This document shows, piece by piece, positions 21,720 through 30,023 of a DNA stretch of 30,023 bases (positions are counted from its first letter, which is position 1; every line of letters begins with the position of its first letter). Origin of the DNA: JAAEQD01 sp964521815 (GTDB lineage: Bacteria > Zixibacteria > MSB-5A5 > UBA10806 > 4484-95); NCBI GenBank assembly GCA_964521815.1, contig CAZFSN010000009.1:1-30023 (forward strand), in the 5' to 3' direction. Position numbers and translations under genes: made by a program. The notes beneath the pieces are model-generated. The model was not told where the DNA came from, searched no databases, and saw nothing but the letters and a program-made list of their open reading frames with translations.

Positions 21720-23879
21720 TTATTTATTAAACGCTGTCGGCGGCGCCGGCCGGTTACGCAGCGATAGCGAAATCCGCCGGCGGTCTTTATCGACCGTTAG
21801 GACTGTTACGCGCACTTTTTGATTTATCTTGATTACTTTGGCCGGGTCGTTCACATACTTATCGGCCAGTTGGCTTTTATGTATCAGGCCATCCTGATGC
21901 ACGCCGATATCGACGAACGCGCCGAAATTGGTCACATTGGTAACTATGCCCGGCAGACGCATACCTGGGCTTAAATCTTCTATAGTTTTAACCGATTCCT
22001 CGAAAGCAAACGATTCGTATTCAGGGCGTGGGTCCCGTCCCGGCTTGGCCAGTTCGGCCATTATATCCAGAAGCGTGGGTATGCCCACTTTATCAGTCAC
22101 ATAATCCTGCAAGTTGATTTTAAGGCGAAGCTCTTCATCTTGCATCAACTGATTGACCGTGCAGCCCAAATCGGCGGCCATTGTTTCGACTATGTTATAA
22201 CTTTCGGGATGCACCGCGCTTCGATCAAGCGGATTTTCGGAATCGGCGATACGCAGAAAACCGGCCGCCTGCTCGAATGCTTTCGGTCCCAGGCGCGGGA
22301 CTTTCTTTATGGCCGTCCGCGATTTGAAGGGTCCGTGTTCATCCCGATATTTAACGATGTTTTGCGCCAAAGCCGGGCCCAGGCCGGAAACATAGGTTAG
22401 AAGTTGTTTGCTGGCGGTGTTGATTTCGACTCCAACCGAATTGACACAACTGGCCACCGTATCATCCAGGCTCTGCTTGAGCGCGGTCTGGTCGACATCA
22501 TGCTGATACTGCCCGACTCCAATCGCTTTGGGATCGATCTTGACCAGCTCGGCCAGCGGGTCCATCAGGCGGCGGCCGATAGAGACCGCTCCGCGCACAG
22601 TGATATCGTAATCGGGAAACTCCTCACGTGCTACCTCCGATGCCGAATATACCGACGCCCCCGATTCATTGACCATCTCGATTTGGATGTGATCCGGCAG
22701 ACCGAGTCCCCGGATAAAAGCCTCGGTTTCGCGACCGGCGGTGCCATTGCCGATAGCGATCACTTTCGTTTTGTATTTCCCGATTAATGCCTTAATTTCA
22801 GCGGCGGCTTCATTCTTTTGCTTGTCAGAACCGGTGGGATAAATCGTGGTGTTTTCCAGAAGCTTACCCTGAGTATCGAGGCAAACCACCTTACAGCCGG
22901 TGCGGAAACCCGGATCGATAGCCATCATATCCTTGCGGCCCAGAGGCGGGGCCATGAGCAGTTCGCGGATATTTTCGGCGAACACATGGATAGCTTCGCT
23001 ATCGGCGGCTTTTTTCGATTCGGCTCGAATCTCGGTTTCCATCGAGGGGGCCAGCAGACGTTTGTAGCTGTCATGTGCGGCCAGCTTGACCTGTTGGGAG
23101 GTGAGATTGTCTGAATCGATAAACATCTTTTCGAGTATGACCAGCGCCTGTTCCTCGGAAGGCGCGATAGATAAACGCAAGACGCCCTCAGCTTCGCCGC
23201 GACGCATCGCCAGAAGCCGGTGCGACGGTACCTGCTTGATCGGTTCGGTCCACTCGAAATAATCGGAGAATTTGGCGCCCTCGGTTTCCTTGCCCTCGAT
23301 CACTTTCGAGGCAATCCTGGCATCCTCGGAATACAGTTGCCGAATTTTAGCCCGGGCGTCGATATCCTCAGATACCCATTCGGCGATAATATCGCGCGCG
23401 CCGGAGAGGGCATCCTCGGCCGTCTCGACCTGTTTCTCCGAGTCGATAAAAGCTTCGGCCTCGTGTTGGGGATCGATATCGCCCTGCCCGAATAACAATT
23501 CGGCCAGCGGCTCCAGCCCGCGTTCACGAGCGATTGTCGCCCGCGTCCGCCGTTTGGGCTTGAATGGCAGGTAGATATCCTCCAGTTCGGCCATCGTCTC
23601 GGCGGCCTCGATTTTCGCTTCCAAATCATCGGTTAAAAGTTCGCGTTCGATCAGCGATTTGAGGATGGCCTCGCGCCGTTTGTCCAGTTCGCGAAGATGG
23701 CCTATGCGGTTGCGAATCGTGGTGATAGCTACTTCATCCAGGCCGCCGGTGGCCTCCTTGCGATACCGCGCGATAAACGGCACAGTGGCTTCGTTATCCA
23801 GAAGTTCGATTGTGGCCGCGGCCTGCCTGGGCTGTATTTTCAGTTCGGCGGCGATTTTTAATATGTGTAAGTCGTTCAT
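21720..23879 (-). CDS. tex: Tex-family RNA-binding transcription accessory protein
   Basis: The 719-residue cytosolic nucleic-acid-binding protein is of normal Tex/YhgF length. Visible domains in order: the Tex N-terminal helical region with VPFIARYRKEATGGLDE (33-49), a YqgF/RNase H-like domain starting MAIDPGFRTGCKV (319-331), helix-hairpin-helix repeats with VSGLGPALAQNIVKYRDEHGPF and RLGPKAFEQAAGFLRI (about 490-560), and a C-terminal S1 domain, GIVTNVTNFGAFVDIGVHQDG to KDRRRISLSLR (639-708). Tex homologues bind RNA and influence transcription and toxin expression; the exact biochemical role is unsettled. ATG 23879 follows an AGGAATAG site. It lies 144 bases after purH on the same strand, possibly read through from the pur operon. 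Confidence 0.95.
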   Translation of the reverse strand: MNDLHILKIAAELKIQPRQAAATIELLDNEATVPFIARYRKEATGGLDEVAITTIRNRIGHLRELDKRREAILKSLIERELLTDDLEAKIEAAETMAELEDIYLPFKPKRRTRATIARERGLEPLAELLFGQGDIDPQHEAEAFIDSEKQVETAEDALSGARDIIAEWVSEDIDARAKIRQLYSEDARIASKVIEGKETEGAKFSDYFEWTEPIKQVPSHRLLAMRRGEAEGVLRLSIAPSEEQALVILEKMFIDSDNLTSQQVKLAAHDSYKRLLAPSMETEIRAESKKAADSEAIHVFAENIRELLMAPPLGRKDMMAIDPGFRTGCKVVCLDTQGKLLENTTIYPTGSDKQKNEAAAEIKALIGKYKTKVIAIGNGTAGRETEAFIRGLGLPDHIQIEMVNESGASVYSASEVAREEFPDYDITVRGAVSIGRRLMDPLAELVKIDPKAIGVGQYQHDVDQTALKQSLDDTVASCVNSVGVEINTASKQLLTYVSGLGPALAQNIVKYRDEHGPFKSRTAIKKVPRLGPKAFEQAAGFLRIADSENPLDRSAVHPESYNIVETMAADLGCTVNQLMQDEELRLKINLQDYVTDKVGIPTLLDIMAELAKPGRDPRPEYESFAFEESVKTIEDLSPGMRLPGIVTNVTNFGAFVDIGVHQDGLIHKSQLADKYVNDPAKVIKINQKVRVTVLTVDKDRRRISLSLRNRPAPPTAFNK

Positions 23880-23933
23880 CGTCTATTCCTGTAAATGCTA
23901 TTTAATTATCAAAAAGATAAGAAATAATGCGTG

Positions 23934-23972
23934 AAAAAGGAAGGAAGATTACTTTTTTAAAAAATGCTCCTT
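23934..23972 (-). terminator. Weak candidate terminator between purH and tex
   Basis: On the minus strand AAGGAGCATT and AATCTTCCTT pair with one mismatch and one G-T wobble around a palindromic TTTTTTAAAAAA centre, followed by CCTTTTTCACG. The stem is AT-rich and imperfect, so it may only partly end the purH transcript. Confidence 0.3.
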
Positions 23973-24023
23973 AATATCCAATCTCACCGTCAGCGCCGGT
24001 TATTTACGATTTTAATTCCGCTT

Positions 24024-25571
24024 CTAATGCTTAAAATGCCGTATCCCCGTAAACACCATAGCTATACCGGCTTTGTCGGCGGCGGCTATAACATCGGGAT
24101 CGCCTTTGGAGCCGCCGGGCTGAATTACCGCTTTTACGCCGGCTTCGGCTAATACCTCCAGACCATCGGGCATAGGGAAAAAAGCATCCGAGGCGGCCAC
24201 CGCGCCTTTGGCCCGATCTCCGGCTTTGCGCACGGCAATTAGCGAAGCATCCACGCGGCTGGTCTGACCCATGCCTACTCCCACCGTCGCGCCATCTTTG
24301 CAGATTAACACAGCGTTGGATTTGACATGCTTGACCAACTTGAAACCAAACAGCAAATCTTTAGTTTGTTCTGAAGTTGGGGCAATTTTCGTGACAAGTT
24401 TCAAATCATTGGCAGTAATCTCGGCGGTATCGCGGGTTTGGACAAGCGCGCCGCCCAGAATTCTCCTCGTCTCAAGATAGTTATCAGTAGGCGGATTCAA
24501 TTGCCCGACCGCTACCAGCCGCCGGGCTTTTTTCTTCTGCATTAAGGCTAACGCCTCAGGATCATAATCGGGAGCGATAATGCATTCGATAAAATGCGTT
24601 TCATGCAGAAGCCGGGCCGTATCGATATCGACAACACGGTTCAAACCGATGACTGAGCCAAAAGCCGACAGCGGATCGGAAGCCAGCGCTTTGTGATAAG
24701 CCTCGGCCAGCGTTCCACCTATAGCCGCGCCGCAGGGATTGGTATGCTTGATAACCGCCGCGAACGGCTTATCGAAATCGAGAATCATCTGCAAGGCCGC
24801 TTCGAGGTCCCAGAGATTGTTGAAAGATAGCTCCTTACCGGCCAGTATGCGGGCATCCGCCAGCGACGTGTATTGATAACCGGGTTCGATATATAGCGCC
24901 GCTTTCTGATGAGGATTTTCACCATAGCGAAGCTCGTTCTTTTTCTTAAACGCGATTGATAAATTGTCAGCAAACGTATCGGCGCTTTCGCCGAAGACGG
25001 CTTGATCGGCAAGGAATTGAGCGATCTTGCTGTCGTAACGACTTATCCGGGCGAAAATACTTAAGGCCATTTGATGGCGGAATTCCAGAGTCGTATCGCC
25101 GTTGTTGTTTTCCATCTGCTCGATTAATTCATCATAATCGGATGGATTGCAAATTACGGTCACGCGTGGGAAATTCTTGGCCGCCGCGCGAATCATCGCC
25201 GGGCCGCCGATATCGATATTCTCCAGAGCTTGTTCCAAACTTGCGCCTTCGGCTACGACTTTTTCGAAGGGATATAAATTTACTATCACTAAATCAAAAA
25301 GGGGCAGGTTGTGCGAATTGAGTTCATCAAGCTGATCGGCTCTGGCTAATATACCGGCATGTATCGTCGGATGCAGCGTTTTTACCCGTCCATCGAGAAT
25401 TTCCGGCGAGCCGGTGATATCGCTGACTTTTCTGACATCAATATCGGCCTCCTTGAGAGTGTTATACGTTCCGCCGGATGATACTATCTCAACTCCTTTG
25501 CTATTCAAATAACCGGCCAGTTTTTCGATACCGGTTTTATCATAAACTGAGATTAAGGCACGTTTAATCAA
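24024..25571 (-). CDS. purH: Bifunctional AICAR transformylase / IMP cyclohydrolase
   Basis: PurH carries out the last two steps of de novo IMP synthesis in the cytosol: formyl transfer from 10-formyltetrahydrofolate to AICAR, then ring closure. The 515 residues are full length. The N-terminal methylglyoxal synthase-like cyclohydrolase domain (about 1-145) has VSSGGTYNTL (30-39) and GRVKTLHPTIHAGIL (61-75). The transformylase domain has LRYGENPHQ (214-222) and the catalytic KHTNPCG, with K275 and H276. The end, MVFTGIRHFKH, is the conserved PurH terminus. The ATG overlaps the purC stop by eight bases. It is the last purine gene of the leftward operon. Confidence 0.97.
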   Translation of the reverse strand: MIKRALISVYDKTGIEKLAGYLNSKGVEIVSSGGTYNTLKEADIDVRKVSDITGSPEILDGRVKTLHPTIHAGILARADQLDELNSHNLPLFDLVIVNLYPFEKVVAEGASLEQALENIDIGGPAMIRAAAKNFPRVTVICNPSDYDELIEQMENNNGDTTLEFRHQMALSIFARISRYDSKIAQFLADQAVFGESADTFADNLSIAFKKKNELRYGENPHQKAALYIEPGYQYTSLADARILAGKELSFNNLWDLEAALQMILDFDKPFAAVIKHTNPCGAAIGGTLAEAYHKALASDPLSAFGSVIGLNRVVDIDTARLLHETHFIECIIAPDYDPEALALMQKKKARRLVAVGQLNPPTDNYLETRRILGGALVQTRDTAEITANDLKLVTKIAPTSEQTKDLLFGFKLVKHVKSNAVLICKDGATVGVGMGQTSRVDASLIAVRKAGDRAKGAVAASDAFFPMPDGLEVLAEAGVKAVIQPGGSKGDPDVIAAADKAGIAMVFTGIRHFKH

Positions 25572-26469
25572 TATCTCTTCCCACCAATAGGCGATGAGCC
25601 TCCTTGTATATTTCCAGGGTTTTGCTCACGATCTCAGAGGGTAAACGAGGCGGCTCGGAATTTTTATCCCAGCCGCAGTCGGACAAATAATCTCGCACGA
25701 ATTGCTTATCATAACTCGAGGGATTTTTGCCGGGTTGGTATTTATCCGCCGGCCAGAACCGGGACGAATCAGGGGAAAGAATCTCATCGATTAAAATTAA
25801 TTTGTCATTCTCAAAACCGAATTCGAATTTCGTATCGGCGATAATAATGCCTTTGGTCAAGGCGTAATCAGCGGCTTTCTTATAGATTGCGATTGTCATC
25901 TCTTTGAGCTTGTCGGCCAGATCCTCGCCAAGCAAATCCGCCGCTTCCTTAAGACTGATATTTATATCGTGGCCGCGTTTGGCTTTGGTGGATGGCGTGA
26001 AAATCGGCTGAGGAAGTTTTTCAGCAAGTTTCAAACCTTCAGGAAGCAAATTCCCGTGAAGATTAACCAGGCCATTTTCAGGTTTGATTTTCGTATAATC
26101 GTTATAACCGGATCCCACCAAATAACCTCTGGCAATACACTCGAGTTCGACACGTTTGGCTTTCTTGACTATCATCGACCGCCCTTCCAGTTGATCACGA
26201 TATGGCTTTAAAGATTGCGGATATTTATTGAAATCGGCCGTGATCAAATGGTTGTCAATTATATCTTTGGTGAAATCAAACCAGAAAACCGATATTGAAT
26301 TTAAAATTTTCCCTCTGTCCGGAATTGCATTGGACAGCACACAATCAAAGGCCGATATCCGGTCTGTAGCCACTAACAGAAGTTCATCACCAAGGTCATA
26401 GATATCGCGCACTTTACCGCGATTTACCAGTTTGATATCTCCCAATTTAGTCTGTAACACGCTCATCAT
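25564..26469 (-). CDS. purC: Phosphoribosylaminoimidazole-succinocarboxamide synthase
   Basis: PurC joins aspartate to CAIR using ATP to give SAICAR. The 301-residue length matches the longer (yeast-like) PurC class rather than the ~237-residue Escherichia coli form. Motifs: VNRGKVRDIYDLGDELLLVATDRISAFD near the start (nucleotide loop and substrate contacts), GRSMIVKKAKRVELECIARGY, and the metal-binding LIDEILSPDSSRFWP. The lyase step that follows needs PurB, which is not in this window. Its ATG (26469, or 26466 since two ATGs adjoin) overlaps the stop of the glycosyltransferase by four bases, with a GGGGGAAAT ribosome site inside that gene. Its stop overlaps the start of purH. Confidence 0.96.
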   Translation of the reverse strand: MMSVLQTKLGDIKLVNRGKVRDIYDLGDELLLVATDRISAFDCVLSNAIPDRGKILNSISVFWFDFTKDIIDNHLITADFNKYPQSLKPYRDQLEGRSMIVKKAKRVELECIARGYLVGSGYNDYTKIKPENGLVNLHGNLLPEGLKLAEKLPQPIFTPSTKAKRGHDINISLKEAADLLGEDLADKLKEMTIAIYKKAADYALTKGIIIADTKFEFGFENDKLILIDEILSPDSSRFWPADKYQPGKNPSSYDKQFVRDYLSDCGWDKNSEPPRLPSEIVSKTLEIYKEAHRLLVGRDID

Positions 26470-27971
26470 TTCCCCCTGTATTTATAGCATTTATATATAT
26501 AAAAATCTGTTATTTTATAACCGCCTCTGGACACCGTTAAAACCTCCGGGCCGTCCACTTGTTCAAAAAAATCCTGAAGTGGCCTGGGGCCGTTATAAGA
26601 GTTCCTTTTGTCATATACGAAAATGCAGTCTTTACCTATAAGCGTATCCGGATCGCTCCAGTAATCATAAGCCAGACCGGGCTTGCCGACTATATTATTC
26701 GAAACCGTCTCCGGCTGACCGGCCAGATAAAATCTCAACTCCGAGGCGGTTTTATATTCGTAGCCGCAGATAAAAGGCCTGCTATCAGCCGGGAATTCGG
26801 CTTTTATTTTATCTACTCTTTCAGCCAGTTCTTTCCAGCCGTTAATGGTATCCGCTTTGCCGAAACCGAAGCCGGGGAGAAGAACCAAAATATGAATTAT
26901 CAAGGTAGCGGCAATAGAAAAAACAATCGCGAATCTGCCGTAAAGCTTAAGAAATCGACCGTCTGATTTAAAATAAAGATGCACCGCCGCCGGCAAAAGC
27001 GAAAGATAGGCCGGCGCCAACCAGTTCATTTTCACATAATGAACCGGCGAAACTATAGTGAATAAGACCAGAGTCGGTACCGTAAACCAGAAAAACAGCG
27101 CAATCCGGGAATCGCTTTTAAAATAACGACAAGTTTTAATCAGCGCCCAGATAAAAAGCGGCATGAGGAAGATACCCACTACGCCAATCTGCGAACCGAG
27201 GAAGCCGAAAAAGTAATCGGCCCGGAAATTAACCACCTCCGAGGCACGTCGCTCACTCTGAAACGCGAAACTCGCCCAATCGTGATTGTAATTCCAGATC
27301 ACCACCGGCAAAAAAACGATAAATGAAACTATGGTTGCCAGATAAGGTCCAGGTCTGGCGAAATATCTTCTTCTATCAGGTGAAAATAACAAATAAAACA
27401 GCGCCCCTATGATTGCCAGAACCGCCGGATATTTCGATAACATGGCACAACCGGCAAAAATGCCTGTTAGAAGCCACCAGCCTAAACTATCTTGCTGAAC
27501 AGCTATATACAGCGAAAACATCATGAGCATCCAGAATAGTAAAAGCGGTCCATCGGGGGTGATTATCAGTCCGCCCAGCGCGAATATGAAAGTAGTCGAG
27601 GCAATGATCACCGACCAGAAAGCGGTCTTGTAATCGAAAATTAGCTTTAGAAAATTGAATAGCAAAAGCGCCAAAATAAACGAGATAAATATGGCTGAAA
27701 AATGAACGCCGAATGTATTGCTCCCGAAAATCGTCGTGAACAGATGAATTAAATAAGCGGTCATGGGCGGATGATCGAAATATGATAAATCGAGATGCCG
27801 GGCGTAATTCCAGTAGTAAGCCTCCTGCGGCGCTACGCCCAGAACCAGCGCCATAAGCATCCTGACGGCTGTTATCGACAATAGAAACAGCCAGAAATGT
27901 CTGGTATATTTACTGGAAGCTTGCAAGGCTGAACATATTCTCCGTGCCAAATGATATATACCAGTTATCAT
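26466..27971 (-). CDS. ArnT/PMT-type membrane glycosyltransferase
   Basis: The 501-residue polytopic membrane protein is of the GT-C class. After a short N-terminal region and a first membrane helix (WLFLLSITAVRMLMALVLG) comes the hallmark periplasmic loop QEAYYWNYARHLDLSYFDHPPMTAY (about 50-73), as in PMT_2/ArnT-like enzymes, with the acidic residue E51. Roughly ten further hydrophobic segments follow, then a soluble C-terminal domain (about 400-501). Such enzymes transfer a sugar from a polyprenyl-phosphate carrier to a lipid or protein outside the inner membrane. ATG 27971 overlaps the barrel gene by 62 bases; TTG codons at 27950 and 27926 are alternatives with smaller overlap. The gene sits between a BamA-like protein and purC, so the acceptor is unknown. 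Confidence 0.85.
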   Translation of the reverse strand: MITGIYHLARRICSALQASSKYTRHFWLFLLSITAVRMLMALVLGVAPQEAYYWNYARHLDLSYFDHPPMTAYLIHLFTTIFGSNTFGVHFSAIFISFILALLLFNFLKLIFDYKTAFWSVIIASTTFIFALGGLIITPDGPLLLFWMLMMFSLYIAVQQDSLGWWLLTGIFAGCAMLSKYPAVLAIIGALFYLLFSPDRRRYFARPGPYLATIVSFIVFLPVVIWNYNHDWASFAFQSERRASEVVNFRADYFFGFLGSQIGVVGIFLMPLFIWALIKTCRYFKSDSRIALFFWFTVPTLVLFTIVSPVHYVKMNWLAPAYLSLLPAAVHLYFKSDGRFLKLYGRFAIVFSIAATLIIHILVLLPGFGFGKADTINGWKELAERVDKIKAEFPADSRPFICGYEYKTASELRFYLAGQPETVSNNIVGKPGLAYDYWSDPDTLIGKDCIFVYDKRNSYNGPRPLQDFFEQVDGPEVLTVSRGGYKITDFYIYKCYKYRGK

Positions 27972-29484
27972 CAGCCAAAGACCTGGCCAGATCGAATCGA
28001 ATACTTCTGGCCGTCGAGGATTTGGTCAAGCCGAATCGCAGACCCACGCCAAGATCGCTTTTTACGTCAGACAATCTGATATTATCATCCTTATCCCAGA
28101 CATAACCCGCATCGAAAAACACAACTCCTCCCAGGCCGACAGTCAGAATTTCCAGAGGCGTATAGACCTTGTACTCAGCGTTCATAAGCGCCAGCCGCGT
28201 GCCATTGAAATAACGATCGGGGTAACCTCGAAGGCCATTGTCGCCGCCTAAAGTCAACCGATAGTTGGATTTTTGACGCCAGGCAAACGAGGTCACGGAC
28301 CTGAATGAAAAAAGATGATAAATCGAAGGTTTAAGATATAAAATCGTTTCCATAACATTAGCGATTCTCTCACGCCGGAAATTATCAACGTAATAATGAG
28401 AATAACTGTTTTTGAACCCGGTATAAAGGCATCCGGCTGGTTGAAAGAAAAAGCCGAAATCGAGAGACAGCAGGGTGGCCGCGTAATTCGCGCCAAATGT
28501 CGGCCCCGACCATAGCGCGCCGCCGCTTAAAGTGACATGTTCGGTTAAATCTTCGGTAGTGCCGAATTCATCCAGATATCTTCCGGTCGTATATTTGAAT
28601 GTCGTGAGTTTGAATCCCAGACCCGGCCCTGAGATAATCTCATCATCGGGAATAATTCCTGAGTCGGGATAATCCGGCAGTTCAGTGTAATCCAGTTCAT
28701 TGTAAAAATATTGCAGATTAGTTTGCAGCCTGGAATACCGGCCGAACGCTCGCGAACCTGTCAACATCAGATAATCGTAATCATGCTTATACTGAAAAAC
28801 TTTTTCGCCTTGATCAAATACCCTCGGCCATTGCCTTTGTTTGGAATACTGCCCCGAATAACCCCATCTCGTATCTACCGTATAGTACGGCCTGGTCACG
28901 CTAATCGCGAACTCGCTGTTGTAGGTATAATCGCTTATGTTGAGATCGAGATAATTTCTGGTACTTAAAAATCGTGAATCGAAAAGATGTATCGCGTAAC
29001 CATCGTTGTCATCGGAAGTGAAAGACAGATCGGTTTCTATCCCGATGCCGAACCCGGCGATATTTTTCTCATCGGCGTAGAAATTCAGGCTGTAGAGCCC
29101 GCCGCCGCCCTCGCTGGAGGCGCCTAAAATCGTTGTCCATAAGTCCTCGGTCGTTATGATTATATCGACCGAATCGGCGTCGGCCTGTTTGACATATGTT
29201 ATGACTTCACCGATAAACGGCAAGGCGCGAATATTACGCACGCTTTGATTTAGCAACTCTTCGCTGAACTGGTCACCCGGCTCAAACAGAAGTTCGCGTT
29301 TTATCACATTTTCGCGGGTGACCACGTGAAATTTATCGCCCAGCCTATAAATGAAATTGTCGCTTTGTTGATTGTCGAACACGTTTTGCCTGATTATATC
29401 GATATGGCGGATATAGGTATTGCCATAGCCGGCCTGAAGCGGATACAGACCGATCAGAAACGCTCCGATTATTAGCAGTTTCAT
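27910..29484 (-). CDS. BamA/Omp85-superfamily outer-membrane protein, single POTRA
   Basis: The 524-residue protein has a signal peptide (LLIIGAFLIGLYPLQAGYG). One POTRA-like domain follows (about 45-115: REN VIKRELLFEPGDQFSEELLNQSVRNIRALPFIGEVITYV). The rest is a beta-barrel of alternating strands (about 120-524) with the superfamily lid motif GGDNGLRGYPDRY (413-425, LRGY in place of VRGF) and a late FFDAGYVWDKDD strand. The last residues, FSLASFQ, approximate the aromatic C-terminal signal for the Bam machinery. It is much shorter than BamA (five POTRAs), so it is probably a specialised Omp85 member rather than BamA itself. Its ATG overlaps the purN stop by four bases (ATGA), which implies coupled translation with purN. 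Confidence 0.87.
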   Translation of the reverse strand: MKLLIIGAFLIGLYPLQAGYGNTYIRHIDIIRQNVFDNQQSDNFIYRLGDKFHVVTRENVIKRELLFEPGDQFSEELLNQSVRNIRALPFIGEVITYVKQADADSVDIIITTEDLWTTILGASSEGGGGLYSLNFYADEKNIAGFGIGIETDLSFTSDDNDGYAIHLFDSRFLSTRNYLDLNISDYTYNSEFAISVTRPYYTVDTRWGYSGQYSKQRQWPRVFDQGEKVFQYKHDYDYLMLTGSRAFGRYSRLQTNLQYFYNELDYTELPDYPDSGIIPDDEIISGPGLGFKLTTFKYTTGRYLDEFGTTEDLTEHVTLSGGALWSGPTFGANYAATLLSLDFGFFFQPAGCLYTGFKNSYSHYYVDNFRRERIANVMETILYLKPSIYHLFSFRSVTSFAWRQKSNYRLTLGGDNGLRGYPDRYFNGTRLALMNAEYKVYTPLEILTVGLGGVVFFDAGYVWDKDDNIRLSDVKSDLGVGLRFGLTKSSTARSIRFDLARSLADDNWYISFGTENMFSLASFQ

Positions 29485-30023
29485 TTTATAAATAGCGACA
29501 CCGCCTGGGGTAAAATTAGATGTTCGATCTCCAGCACTCTGGCGGCCAGGGTATCCGGCGTATCATCATTTTTCACCGGTACCCGCCTTTGTATCAGTAT
29601 CGGACCCTGATCGTATTTGTCATCGACCATGTGTACCGTGGCACCGGAAAATTTGTCGCCGCTTTGCAATACCGCCTCGTGGACTTTCATACCATACATA
29701 CCTTTGCCCCCGTATTTCGGCAGCAGGGCCGGATGAATATTAATGATTCGGCCATAGTATTTTTTCACAATTATGGATGGCAGAAGTTTCATATAACCGG
29801 CTAAAACAATCAAATCGATCCCGAATTTCTCCAAAACATCCAATAGCGTTTGCTGATATTCTTCTTCATCGGAATAAACGGCGCGGCTTATATGATATGT
29901 TTCAATACCGGCTTGTCGGGCTCTTTCCAGCCCATACGCTTTGGAGTTGTTGGAGATAACCACCTCGATTTCAGCTTTAAGCGTGCCATGCGCGCAGGCG
30001 TCGATAAGCGCTTGAAGGTTAGT
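29481..30023 (-). CDS. purN: Phosphoribosylglycinamide formyltransferase, 5' partial
   Basis: The frame is open through the right edge of the window (TNLQALIDACAHG at the edge, where the family has SGxGSNLQAL), so only the first ~10-15 residues are missing. PurN transfers a formyl group from 10-formyltetrahydrofolate to GAR, the third step of purine synthesis. The catalytic asparagine and histidine are in INIHPALLPKYGGKG, and the catalytic aspartate is in HMVDDKYDQGPILIQ. An internal ATG at 29963 would remove the phosphate-binding N-terminus and is not the start. It is the first visible gene of the leftward purine/envelope operon; anything further upstream lies outside. Confidence 0.95.
   Translation of the reverse strand, partial: TNLQALIDACAHGTLKAEIEVVISNNSKAYGLERARQAGIETYHISRAVYSDEEEYQQTLLDVLEKFGIDLIVLAGYMKLLPSIIVKKYYGRIINIHPALLPKYGGKGMYGMKVHEAVLQSGDKFSGATVHMVDDKYDQGPILIQRRVPVKNDDTPDTLAARVLEIEHLILPQAVSLFIK

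Noticed and set aside
1..30023. Mobile element, prophage, CRISPR array or tRNA
   Set aside because: No transposase or integrase reading frame, no regularly spaced repeats, and no cloverleaf-like sequence was seen in any intergenic gap.

Overview
The window looks like a chromosomal segment from an uncultivated Gram-negative bacterium of the FCB superphylum or a neighbouring candidate phylum; Zixibacteria-like lineages would fit. This is inferred from protein style, not from a marker gene. The clues are secreted proteins ending in a YPNPF-type sorting domain, dockerin and cohesin-like modules, DUF4159/DUF4175 proteins, a BamA-type outer-membrane barrel, lipoproteins, and AT-leaning codon use with frequent GTG and TTG starts. 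I see no rRNA, tRNA, CRISPR array, insertion sequence or prophage. The DNA reads as ordinary chromosome with several poorly described envelope genes.

Left part (1-6343): the 3' end of a large secreted fibronectin-type protein; an Rrf2-family regulator without cluster cysteines; a DUF4097 lipoprotein; a Bcp peroxiredoxin; then a rightward pair, lipB and an O-methyltransferase; and a two-helix small membrane protein. Near-consensus promoters and two good intrinsic terminators can be read here.

Centre (6344-17938): a leftward operon DUF4159 -> DUF4175-like coiled-coil membrane protein -> exported TPR protein, with overlapping stops and starts. Divergent from it is a gene joining a DprA/SLOG-like domain to an AbiGi-like domain, which is a candidate sensor/effector. 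Next is a rightward tightly spaced series: an exported GATase-like protein (a family often mislabelled asparagine synthetase B), a TIM-barrel epimerase/isomerase-like protein, an exported DA1-like metallopeptidase with six four-cysteine modules, and a seven-bladed WD40 protein.

Right part (17939-23879): a secreted dockerin/cohesin-like protein, an orphan exported DsbD-alpha-like protein, a VOC protein related to methylmalonyl-CoA epimerase, a DUF4349 lipoprotein, and the Tex transcription accessory protein.

Far right (24024-30023): a leftward operon purN -> BamA-like barrel -> ArnT/PMT-type glycosyltransferase -> purC -> purH. Every junction overlaps, so two envelope genes are embedded in de novo purine synthesis. 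The purN gene runs off the window.
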